Positions 34,195 through 40,950 of a stretch of DNA of 51,455 bases are shown here, piece after piece. Below the pieces are notes generated by a model. That model was given only the letters and a program-made list of their open reading frames with translations, ran no database searches and was not told the DNA's origin. The stretch's first letter is position 1; the number at the start of each line of letters is the position of its first letter. The DNA lies in contig CASDRK010000008.1 in the NCBI GenBank assembly GCA_949283125.1, forward strand, positions 1 to 51,455. Reading direction: 5' to 3'. The position numbers and the translations under genes were made by a program. Origin of the DNA: an uncultured Clostridia bacterium (lineage in GTDB: Bacteria; Bacillota; Clostridia; Christensenellales; Borkfalkiaceae).

Positions 34195-34548
34195 TTCTCG
34201 CAAGGCGCAAGGACAACGCCTTGCTCGGTCGCCGCTCGCACGGGGGAGGTGCTCGCTCGTCTCGGCCGCCAAAACAACGGGTGACCGTTGTTTTGAGAAA
34301 TGCGTCCTCATTCTCGCAAGGCGCAAGGGCAACGCCTTGCTCGGTCGCCGCTCGCACGGGGGAGGTGCTCGCTCGTCTCGGCCGCCAAAACAACGGGTGA
34401 CCGTTGTTTTGAGAAAATGCGTCCTCGTTCTCGCAAGGCGCAAGGGCAACGCCTTGCTCGGTCGCCGCTCGCACGATGTAAGGTGCTCGCTCGTCTCGGC
34501 CGCCAAAACAACGGGTGACCGTTGTTTTGAGAAATGCGTCCTCGTCCT
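34195..34548 (+). repeat. Tandem triplicate of the three-hairpin structured repeat (family 1)
   Basis: Three copies with a period of 116-117 nt (starts at 34195, 34311 and 34428), differing at only a few positions. Each has hairpin A (GCAAGGCG/CGCCTTGC around CAAGGACAA or CAAGGGCAA), linker TCGGTCGCC, a GCAC/GTGC hairpin, linker TCGTCTCGGCCGCC, and hairpin C (AAAACAACGG/CCGTTGTTTT around GTGA) followed by GAGAAA. It is not a CRISPR array, because the unit itself is conserved throughout and there are no variable spacers. It lies directly upstream of tRNA-Pro. Confidence 0.8.
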
Positions 34549-34626
34549 AATGGCTTTGAACCATGCGCGGAACCTGCTGCGCTACGTCTCGATTGATATA
34601 TTAAGTTTTAATGTGCAGGTCGCGGG
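34546..34626 (-). pseudogene. Degenerate partial duplicate of tRNA-Pro 5' half and its upstream flank
   Basis: The 81 nt at 34103-34183 (tRNA anticodon arm to 5' end plus 35 nt of upstream flank) are repeated here. The flank from TTGATATATTAAG to CGCGGG is identical, while the tRNA part has about ten changes and the T-arm and 3' acceptor are missing. The two copies bracket the tandem array, so the array seems to have entered, or grown within, a duplicated tRNA gene. Confidence 0.7.
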
Positions 34627-34712
34627 CAGGCTCTGCCTTTGATAAGCTAATATATTATAGCTTTATTTTATGTCGCCGTCAATTAAAAATGTCGCCGGCG
34701 GCGTCAATTTAG

Positions 34713-34742
34713 TTGATTTATTTTGACCGCAGAGGTTATAAT
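34713..34742 (+). promoter_or_regulatory. Promoter of tmRNA
   Basis: TTGATT (34713-34718) and a perfect TATAAT (34737-34742) with an 18-bp spacer, 22 nt upstream of the mature tmRNA 5' end. Confidence 0.75.
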
Positions 34743-34763
34743 ATAAATAAGAGCAACTTTTAC

Positions 34764-35158
34764 GGGGCTGTTTCAGTTTCGATTGCGTTACGAGGACGAA
34801 GTAAGCATACCAAAGGCCCGGCTTTGTAAAAACGGAAAATTAAATCTAAACGCAGAATCCAAGAATTCTAACAAAGTTGTAGCTTTCCCCACCTTCGGTG
34901 CGGCAAGCTGCGCTTGCGCCGCTTAACATAAGCGGTCCGTCGTGCCATGCTGCTTCCGCACGGTGCGGCACGGCGCTATTTTTATGCGGAACTCAACTTC
35001 GGGAACGGCTGCGCCCGTCGGTGAGTACTTTGCGGTCTGCATGCGTCAAAAGCCCTTTCGCCGGCGTCTGACGCATAAAGCTCAATAGGCGGAATAAGTA
35101 TGTAGAAAGCTCGTCCGGATACCGTAAGACCGGGGTGCAAGTCCCCGCAGCTCCACCA
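34764..35158 (+). ncRNA. ssrA: Transfer-messenger RNA (tmRNA)
   Basis: Rescues stalled ribosomes and tags unfinished proteins. The 5' end GGGGCTGTTTCAGTTTCGA and the 3' end CCGGGGTGCAAGTCCCCGCAG followed by CTCCACCA form the tRNA-like domain (acceptor 34764-34770 with 35148-35154, encoded CCA). The tag frame starts at GCA (34852) after TAAAC and reads AESKNSNKVVAFPTFGAASC then ACAA, stopping at TAA 34924-34926: 24 residues, long compared with the usual 8-15. The extra part (about 34886-34922) is GC-rich, folds into a hairpin and shares about 16 nt (GCGGCAAGCTGCGCTT) with the family 2 repeat 240 nt downstream. The stop codon lies in the perfect hairpin CCGCTTA-ACA-TAAGCGG. Confidence 0.92.
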
Positions 35159-35162
35159 CGTC

Positions 35163-35258
35163 GCGGCAAACTGCGCTTTAAGCAAGTCGAGCGGAAGCTC
35201 GGCTTGCAGCTTTGCTGCGTTGCCGCTCCTTTTCGCGCAAAAGCCACGGTTTTGCGCG
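35163..35258 (+). repeat. Covarying hairpin repeat (family 2), copy 2, adjacent to tmRNA
   Basis: Begins 4 nt after the tmRNA 3' end. The outer stem is GCGGCAA/TTGCCGC (35163-35169, 35220-35226), with an inner hairpin CAAGTCGAGC/GCTCGGCTTG. A second hairpin is CGCGCAAAA/TTTTGCGCG (35234-35242, 35250-35258) around the loop GCCACGG. Compared with 4483-4574 both stems are changed but still paired. Confidence 0.7.
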
Positions 35259-35275
35259 ATTGCCGATGATTGATG

Positions 35276-35301
35276 CAGGCAGGCGCCGTTGCGCCTGCCT
35301 G
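35276..35301 (+). other. Perfect GC-rich hairpin downstream of tmRNA
   Basis: GCAGGCAGGCGC-CGTT-GCGCCTGCCTGC is a 12-bp perfect stem, followed by CGGCTATTTTTGCG. It could terminate the tmRNA transcript, although the T run is a few bases away. Confidence 0.5.
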
Positions 35302-35392
35302 CGGCTATTTTTGCGGACTGCATAAGGGGACTTGCGGGGAGGCAAGCAAGCGGGCCGCTTGCGCAGGTCGGAGAGAATTGCCGCGCGCTCTC

Positions 35393-35490
35393 TGCGTTTG
35401 CAATGAAAAAGCAAACGCATCGGTCATCGCTCGCACTAAACGTATGTGCTCGCTCATTTCGCAGAGCAAAACAGCACATCGTGCTGTTTT
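35393..35490 (+). repeat. Three-hairpin structured repeat (family 1), copy downstream of tmRNA
   Basis: Hairpin A is TGCGTTTGC/GCAAACGCA (35393-35401, 35411-35419), linker TCGGTCATC, hairpin B core GCAC/GTGC, linker TCATTTCGCAGAGC, hairpin C AAAACAGCAC/GTGCTGTTTT (35468-35477, 35481-35490). The linkers align with those of the tRNA-Pro copies, while all three loops and the A and C stems differ in a compensated way. Confidence 0.75.
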
Positions 35491-35538
35491 TGAAAATCTT
35501 TGCTCAACGCTCAAGGCATAAGTTCCCGGAACAAAAAA

Positions 35539-35566
35539 TGTAGTAAAAGCGTACTTTTACTACATT
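35539..35566 (+). terminator. Hairpin before the Cys-rich lipoprotein gene
   Basis: TGTAGTAAAAG-CGTA-CTTTTACTACA, an 11-bp perfect stem with little T run after it. It is a possible terminator for transcription coming from the tmRNA side. The word GTAGTAAAAG recurs at about 35656. Confidence 0.45.
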
Positions 35567-35573
35567 CAGGGGC

Positions 35574-35603
35574 TTGCTTGTTTTGCGGTGGATATGCTAT
35601 AAT
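35574..35603 (+). promoter_or_regulatory. Promoter of the Cys-rich lipoprotein gene
   Basis: TTGCTT (35574-35579) and TATAAT (35598-35603) with an 18-bp spacer. This leaves a leader of about 90 nt before the start at 35700. Confidence 0.65.
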
Positions 35604-35699
35604 AAATAGGCAAATAGTGTCTGTTTGCGGGGTAAAATAGTAATTTTTGGCATTGTAGTAAAAGTACACATAAACTGCAAGGTCGGGGGAGGTTTAGTA

Positions 35700-36929
35700 A
35701 TGAAAAAGAAACTGCTTGCATTGATAACTGCGGCAATGAGCGTTGTTTTCGCGTTCTCTCTTGCGGCTTGCAACGGCGGCAACGAAACTACGGGCGGGAA
35801 CGGCACGCATACGCATTCCTATTCGGAGCAATGGTCGCATAACGATAGCGAGCATTGGCACGCCTGCACGGGCGCGGACTGCGACGAAGTAACCGACAAA
35901 GCCGCGCATACTTGGGATAACGGCAATATAACGAAAGAGCCAACCTGCACGGCAAAGGGCGAAAAGACCTATACCTGCACCGTATGCAAGGCAACGAAAA
36001 CGGAAGAAATCGCGGAAAGCGGGCATACCTTTTCGGACAAGTGGGAAAGCGACGATACCCACCATTGGCACAAGTGCGAAAATTGCGACGAGATAAGCGG
36101 CAAAGCGGAACACGCATATAACACGGACGGTGTTTGCGTGTGCGGTTATAAGACTATGCCCGTAGTATCACCTCCTGCTACTTTGGATGAGCTTATGCAG
36201 GACGGTAACGAAAAGTATCGGGCAGTCGTCGTAAAAACATTGAACGACCATTTGCTCGAAGATATGCTGTATAAAACACTTAGTAATAATTACGATGTAA
36301 ATTGCGTTGAAATCGAGCAATGGGAAATCGTTGCCAGCGATGAAGACGGTATTATCGATTGCATAAAACTACATTTCTTCTACGATAACGCAATAATTTC
36401 GATGCTTTACAGAATATCTTGCGTGGAACCTAAAACGGAAATAACTTTACAGGATTTGTTAACCGAAAACCCTGACGCCGCAAAACTTGACGAAGCATTC
36501 GACAGAGGGACTCCTTATGTCAGCGGAGCCAAATATTTTACTGAATATGCTTTTGGTTATGACCCTACAATACAGGAGATGCGGAAAAGATTATTAAATG
36601 CGGTCAATGAGAAACTTGCGGCTGACGGCTTGATTTCTGCGGTTGACGAGAATACCCGTTCATTTATTATAAGGGACTATGAATCGACGGAAGATACAAC
36701 ATTAGGTAAGACAAAACGAATAGTAGTTATGAATTTAACAGAGAACAGCTATGAAGAAATTACCATATTAATTAAAGAAGCAGAAAAAAACAATGACGAT
36801 ACAAAACTGATAGAAAACTTAAACGCGGGCAATTACAGAGTTATAAGTGCCGCAAAACGCGGCAAATTTACGGGCGTACTTCTGAAAGGCGATATATCCG
36901 AAACTGGCGGCATGGTAACAACGGATTAA
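35700..36929 (+). CDS. Cys/His-repeat lipoprotein with an unknown C-terminal domain
   Basis: 409 aa, exported, lipobox LAAC (cysteine about 24). Residues about 35-150 hold two units of the same Cys/His repeat as the giant protein at 6392 (HWHACTGADCDE, YTCTVCKATKTEEI, HWHKCENCDE). The remaining 250 residues are a mixed alpha/beta domain (from about 158: TLDELMQDGNEKYRAVVVKT) that I do not recognise and that has no cysteine cluster. The ATG at 35700 follows GGGGGAGG and gives a clean signal peptide; an in-frame ATG at 35625 would not. It stands alone between a promoter and a terminator. Confidence 0.7.
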   Translation: MKKKLLALITAAMSVVFAFSLAACNGGNETTGGNGTHTHSYSEQWSHNDSEHWHACTGADCDEVTDKAAHTWDNGNITKEPTCTAKGEKTYTCTVCKATKTEEIAESGHTFSDKWESDDTHHWHKCENCDEISGKAEHAYNTDGVCVCGYKTMPVVSPPATLDELMQDGNEKYRAVVVKTLNDHLLEDMLYKTLSNNYDVNCVEIEQWEIVASDEDGIIDCIKLHFFYDNAIISMLYRISCVEPKTEITLQDLLTENPDAAKLDEAFDRGTPYVSGAKYFTEYAFGYDPTIQEMRKRLLNAVNEKLAADGLISAVDENTRSFIIRDYESTEDTTLGKTKRIVVMNLTENSYEEITILIKEAEKNNDDTKLIENLNAGNYRVISAAKRGKFTGVLLKGDISETGGMVTTD

Positions 36930-36990
36930 GCCGCCGAGTGTAGGCAAAAGACAAAGACCAAAACGAAGGAAACTGAATAGCAAAATTAAG

Positions 36991-37022
36991 GCGTTCACGC
37001 ACAAAAGCGTGAGCGCTTTTTT
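36991..37022 (+). terminator. Terminator after the Cys-rich lipoprotein gene
   Basis: A 10-bp stem with one G-T pair (GCGTTCACGC at 36991-37000 with GCGTGAGCGC at 37007-37016) and six T residues. Confidence 0.88.
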
Positions 37023-37162
37023 ATGCCCTGTGAAGATAGACGGAACATGCAATGCCGCGTCCGTTCCAGCGTGATTTTCATGTGTTTGGCGAAGGCGTTT
37101 ATATACGCGTTATATTTGTGGTGTTAAATAGTGCGGTAAACCGCTTGAAGGTATATGTTTTT

Positions 37163-38344
37163 ATGAAAAAGAAGACCAAGAGGATACTCATTATAACCGC
37201 CGTATCGGTCGCGGTAATTGCCGCCGTCGCCGGCACGGTGCTGGGCATAATGTTCTGCGGGGGCGGACATCAGCACTTCATGCGCACGGTGCGCGCCCGC
37301 GCCGCCACCTGCACGGAGGACGGGAACTCCGCATACTACCATTGCGAGGACTGCGGCAAGTATTTTGCCGACATGCTCGGCGAGAGCGAGATCTCGCCCG
37401 AAGACGCCGTGATCCCGGCCACTGGGCACGATATGGAGTATGTGCAGGCAAGGGAGCCTTCGTGCACTCAGGCGGGGGAAGAGGCCCACTGGCAGTGCCT
37501 GAACTGCGGCAAGGCCTTCGCGGACGAAGGCGCTTCGGAGGAGATCGCTTCGGAAGGGCTGGTCATTCCCGCCGAGGGGCACGACATGGACGACGGCACG
37601 GAAACAGTTGCCGCGCAGTGCGGCGTGCCCGGGGAAATGACGTACAGCTGCCTTACCTGCGGCTATACTGAGACGAGCACTCTGCCCGCGCTGGAGCATG
37701 TGTTTGACAGAGCCGCCTCCGACGGCGCGTATCACTGGACGGAGTGTTCGCTGTGCGGCGCCGAGCGCGAGAACAGCCGCGGCATGCACGATTTTGTTTT
37801 AAACGGCGCGGCGGAGGAGTGCGCCTGCGGGGCGCATATCGCCTATGCCGAAGGCCTGCAATATGCCTACGCCGACGGCGGCTACGCCGTGACGGGCGCG
37901 GGCGATTTTGAAGGCGGTTTTCTGTTCATTCCGCCTGAATATGACGACGGCGAGCACGGCGTCCGACCCGTAACGGCGGTGGCGGACGAAGCGTTCATGA
38001 ACAGGCCCGACATAGTGATCGTGCGCCTGCCCGACAGCGTTGCGCAGGTGGGCGACAGAGCCTTTTTCATGTGTGCCGGCGCGGCCTTTGTAACTTTCGG
38101 CGCGGGGGTGGAGGACATAGGCGACGCCGCCTTTTACGGCTGTTCGCTGGCGGATATCGCCCTTCCGGCCGCTCTCGCGCATATAGGCGAGCAGGCGTTC
38201 GGTGAGTGCCCGCTCGTCAGCGCCGCGTTTGCCCGGCCCGATGGCTGGACGGACGGCTTTGGCGCGCCCGCAAACTTCGGCGACGCCGCGGCGGCGGCCG
38301 CGCTGCTCTCCGACGCGGACGGCCCGGCATTTGACCGCGCCTGA
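37163..38344 (+). CDS. Membrane-anchored protein with Cys-rich repeats and a BspA-like leucine-rich end
   Basis: 393 aa. A basic start and one transmembrane helix (about 9-30) place the rest outside the cell. Residues about 35-235 contain Cys-x2-Cys repeats of the kind seen at 6392 and 35700 (YHCEDCGKYF, WQCLNCGKAF, YSCLTCGYTE, YHWTECSLC). Residues about 270-360 look like BspA/LRR_5-type leucine-rich repeats (VTAVADEAFMNRPDIVIVRL, VEDIGDAAFYGCSLADIALP, HIGEQAFGECP). Such repeats often mediate adhesion. The start at 37163 is chosen because it opens the signal/anchor helix; its ribosome binding site (GAAGGT) is weak. Confidence 0.72.
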   Translation: MKKKTKRILIITAVSVAVIAAVAGTVLGIMFCGGGHQHFMRTVRARAATCTEDGNSAYYHCEDCGKYFADMLGESEISPEDAVIPATGHDMEYVQAREPSCTQAGEEAHWQCLNCGKAFADEGASEEIASEGLVIPAEGHDMDDGTETVAAQCGVPGEMTYSCLTCGYTETSTLPALEHVFDRAASDGAYHWTECSLCGAERENSRGMHDFVLNGAAEECACGAHIAYAEGLQYAYADGGYAVTGAGDFEGGFLFIPPEYDDGEHGVRPVTAVADEAFMNRPDIVIVRLPDSVAQVGDRAFFMCAGAAFVTFGAGVEDIGDAAFYGCSLADIALPAALAHIGEQAFGECPLVSAAFARPDGWTDGFGAPANFGDAAAAAALLSDADGPAFDRA

Positions 38345-38411
38345 CCGACTGTCGCGCGGCGGCAAAGCGTGCGCGCGGCGTATGGCAAGCGCAACATCAT
38401 TGCAAAGACAG

Positions 38412-38442
38412 GCGCGGCGCGGGGCAATGCCCCGCGCCGCGC
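38412..38442. terminator. Hairpin between convergent genes
   Basis: A 14-bp perfect GC stem (38412-38425 with 38429-38442) with loop AAT lies between the 3' ends of two genes facing each other. There is no good T run on either side, so it would be a bidirectional but T-poor terminator. Confidence 0.55.
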
Positions 38443-38460
38443 GCGTCATATGTCGGTTTG

Positions 38461-39975
38461 TCAGCTCATTTTGGTAAGTCTTTCGGCCGTCTCTTCAAGC
38501 TCCTTGGGGGGTATCTTCTCTTCGGAAGATTTAACCTGCATGTCCACGAACACTTTGGCCTTTGCGGGGTCTATTATCGTGCCGACGCCGGCCACGCAGC
38601 CGCCGGGGCAGCCCATGCCCTCTATCATATATCCGTTCAGCTTGCCCGCGCGCGCCAGCATCAGGGTCTTTCTGCAGTCGGCCAGACCCTCCGCGTGCTG
38701 TATCTTTACCGGCGTTTCGGGGAAGTATTCGTTTATGCACTTTTCTATGGCCGCAGCCACGCCGCCCGCCACCGCGTATCCGCGTCCCGCGCCCGAAGCG
38801 TCGGTGTTCAGCGGGGCTTCCTCGCATTCGGCGGGGTCTATGTCTCTGGCGGCGAACATGCCGCTCAGTTCCTCAAACGTGAGCACAAAGTCCACAAAGC
38901 TCCTCAGATCGTGGCGCGAAGCTTCCAGCTTTTTCGCCGCGCAGGGGCCTATGAACACCACGCGCGCCTGCTCGTCGGTCTCCTTTATCCTGCGCGCCGT
39001 GGCCACCATGGGCGTAAGCTCCTGCGAAACTTCGGGCGCAAGGTCGGGGAAGTGCTTTTTGGTCAGCGACGCCCATGCGGGGCAGCACGACGTAAACAGG
39101 AAGGGCAGCTTGCCCGTGGCCACCTCGTGCACGTAGTGGTGCGCTTCGGCTATGCAGCCCATGTCCGCGCCCTCGGCCACTTCGTAAACGTCGGCAAAGC
39201 CCAGCTTGCCCAGCGCGGTCTTTATCTTTGCAAGGTTGGCCTTGGGGCCGAACTGCCCCGCAATGGCGGGGGCCACGGCGGCCACTATCCTGTCGCCCTG
39301 CTTTATTGCCTGTATCAGCTGGAATATCTGCGATTTATCGGCTATCGCGCCGAAGGGGCAGGCGGACATGCACTGCCCGCAGGCCACGCATTTTTCGTTG
39401 TCGATGTGCGCCCTGCCGAACTCGTCCGAAGATATGCAGTTTATCCCGCAGGCCTGCGCACAGGGGCGTATCTTGTGCGAGATAGCGTCGTAGGGGCAGG
39501 CGGCCTTGCATCTGCCGCACTTTATGCACTTGCTCTGGTCTATGTACGAACGGCCGTCCACTATCGAAATGGCGCCCTTGGGACAATTCTTTATGCACGA
39601 GTGCGCAACGCAGTTGCGGCACATGTTGGTAACTTCGTAAACGTTGTCGGGGCACTTGTCGCACGCCGAAGGTATGACCTGCATGAGGGGCGGTTCGTAA
39701 TACTTTTCGGCGATGTTCGTGTTCGCCACGCCCGACGTTACGTGCACGGGCTTGTTGGCCGGCCGCAGCGAAAGTCCAAGCGCAAGGCGCACGCGCTCGG
39801 CCGCTATCTGCCGCTCGCGGTAGATGCTTTCGCGGTATTTGGGTTCTTCGTCGGGGGTGATTATGTAGGGTATCGCTTCGATGTCGCTCAAGATGTCTTC
39901 CGATTCGTAGGCGACTTTGGCCACCTCGGTGAAAATCTTTTTGCGAAGGTCGGTTACAACGCTCTGGCTCTTCAT
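38461..39975 (-). CDS. [FeFe] hydrogenase-like iron-sulfur protein (group B type)
   Basis: 504 aa, cytoplasmic. About residues 100-240 carry a cysteine-rich ferredoxin region with three or more [4Fe-4S] sites (CRNCVAHSCIKNCPKG, CIKCGRCKAACPYD, CVACGQCMSACPFG). The H-cluster domain follows with all three signature blocks: TSCCPAW (L1), GPCAAKKLEA (L2) and EGMGCPGGCVAGVG (L3). Spacing and the extra N-terminal clusters fit the group B hydrogenases of anaerobic Bacillota, which may evolve or sense hydrogen with ferredoxin. The ATG at 39975 is preferred over 40038 because a GGGAG site lies just upstream. No maturation genes (HydE, F, G) are nearby. Confidence 0.88.
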   Translation of the reverse strand: MKSQSVVTDLRKKIFTEVAKVAYESEDILSDIEAIPYIITPDEEPKYRESIYRERQIAAERVRLALGLSLRPANKPVHVTSGVANTNIAEKYYEPPLMQVIPSACDKCPDNVYEVTNMCRNCVAHSCIKNCPKGAISIVDGRSYIDQSKCIKCGRCKAACPYDAISHKIRPCAQACGINCISSDEFGRAHIDNEKCVACGQCMSACPFGAIADKSQIFQLIQAIKQGDRIVAAVAPAIAGQFGPKANLAKIKTALGKLGFADVYEVAEGADMGCIAEAHHYVHEVATGKLPFLFTSCCPAWASLTKKHFPDLAPEVSQELTPMVATARRIKETDEQARVVFIGPCAAKKLEASRHDLRSFVDFVLTFEELSGMFAARDIDPAECEEAPLNTDASGAGRGYAVAGGVAAAIEKCINEYFPETPVKIQHAEGLADCRKTLMLARAGKLNGYMIEGMGCPGGCVAGVGTIIDPAKAKVFVDMQVKSSEEKIPPKELEETAERLTKMS

Positions 39976-40119
39976 GTGACAGCTCCCGTAATTTATTTTA
40001 TGCGTTAAGATTATATCACAGCGCACGGCCGTTTTCAACCCATTTTAAAAACAATTTACGCACATTTTGCACAAAATTGAACCTTTTGCATTGCTTCGCG
40101 CGCGGCGGCGGGGATTTTG

Positions 40120-40158
40120 TTACAACTTTATTACAGATATATTGCACCGCGTTTACAC
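40120..40158 (+). promoter_or_regulatory. Pho box (four 11-bp-spaced repeats) before phoP
   Basis: TTACAA (40120), TTACAG (40131), TTGCAC (40142) and TTACAC (40153) start exactly 11 nt apart on one face of the helix, the layout of PhoP/PhoB boxes. They end 8 nt before the -35 box of the next promoter, so PhoP probably activates its own operon. Confidence 0.75.
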
Positions 40159-40165
40159 CTGCAAC

Positions 40166-40194
40166 TTGTAAATTTCCGCGCGGCGTGTTACAAT
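40166..40194 (+). promoter_or_regulatory. Promoter of phoP-phoR
   Basis: TTGTAA (40166-40171) and TACAAT (40189-40194) with a 17-bp spacer. The weak -35 box suits an activator-dependent promoter. Confidence 0.65.
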
Positions 40195-40216
40195 GTAAGC
40201 GGACAGGAGAAGACAG

Positions 40217-40867
40217 ATGAAAGACAAGGTATTTATTCTTGAGGACGACGCCGGCATCTGCGGACTGATACGCGTCGCGCTGGAAATGAACGGCATAGCC
40301 TTTGAATCCTTTTCGTGCTGCGCCGATTTTTTCGGTGCGCTGGAGACCGAACGGCCCGACGTGGCCCTTCTGGACGTGATGCTGCCCGACGGCAACGGCT
40401 TCGACGTTCTTAAAAAGGTAAAGGCGGAGCACCCCTCGGTCAGCTGCATAATGCTGTCCGCGCTCGGCAAGGAGGAGGACAAGGTGAACGGACTCAACCT
40501 CGGCGCGGACGACTACGTCTCCAAGCCCTTTTCGGTGCTCGAGCTGACGGCGCGCATAAATGCGGCCTTAAGGCGCAAGCGCAGGGACAACGTGCTGAAG
40601 GTGGGCGGGCTGGCCCTCGATTACGACAGCATGGACATTTTGCTTGACGGTCGGCAGATGGATCTGAACCGCAAGGAGTATGAGCTGCTGAAGTACTTTA
40701 TGGAAAACGCCGGCAAGGTGCTCAAGCGCGAAACGCTTCTCAACGAGATATGGGGCTACGAATCGGGCGAAACGCGCACGCTGGACAACCACGTGGCGCG
40801 CCTGCGCAAGATGGGCGTGGCCAATCTCGAAACCGTCTTCGGCGTGGGATATAAACTCAACGTCTGA
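40217..40867 (+). CDS. phoP: Phosphate response regulator, PhoB/PhoP type
   Basis: 216 aa. Receiver domain with DD pocket (LEDDAG), phospho-acceptor D53 in LLDVMLPDGNG and K in SKPFSVLELTARI. The C-terminal winged helix (about 125-216) ends with TLDNHVARLRKM...VFGVGYKLNV, as in OmpR/PhoB proteins. A Pho box lies just upstream, and the pst operon with another Pho box follows the kinase, so assignment to phosphate control is well supported by context. Confidence 0.88.
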   Translation: MKDKVFILEDDAGICGLIRVALEMNGIAFESFSCCADFFGALETERPDVALLDVMLPDGNGFDVLKKVKAEHPSVSCIMLSALGKEEDKVNGLNLGADDYVSKPFSVLELTARINAALRRKRRDNVLKVGGLALDYDSMDILLDGRQMDLNRKEYELLKYFMENAGKVLKRETLLNEIWGYESGETRTLDNHVARLRKMGVANLETVFGVGYKLNV

Positions 40868-40950
40868 CTCCGCGCCGGGCAACGCCGGCACGGGTTTAGC
40901 GCCGCGTCCGTGCGGCGATCTTACGCGGCTTGTGCCGCGCGGGTGGTATC

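Noticed and set aside
34195-34548. Possible CRISPR array (regular 116-117 nt repeats)
   Set aside because: Whole units are conserved, no variable spacers exist, the period is too long, and no cas genes are near. The units match the three-hairpin repeat found elsewhere.
34982-35479. 165-aa minus-strand frame across tmRNA and the repeats
   Set aside because: It reads through the tmRNA 3' end and both hairpin families; the apparent similarity to the frame at 4206-4526 (LLKAQFAAT) comes from the shared family 2 repeat, not from a protein.
38458-40008. 516-aa open frame on the plus strand
   Set aside because: The minus strand encodes a hydrogenase with all signature cysteines; the plus-strand product has no recognisable domain.
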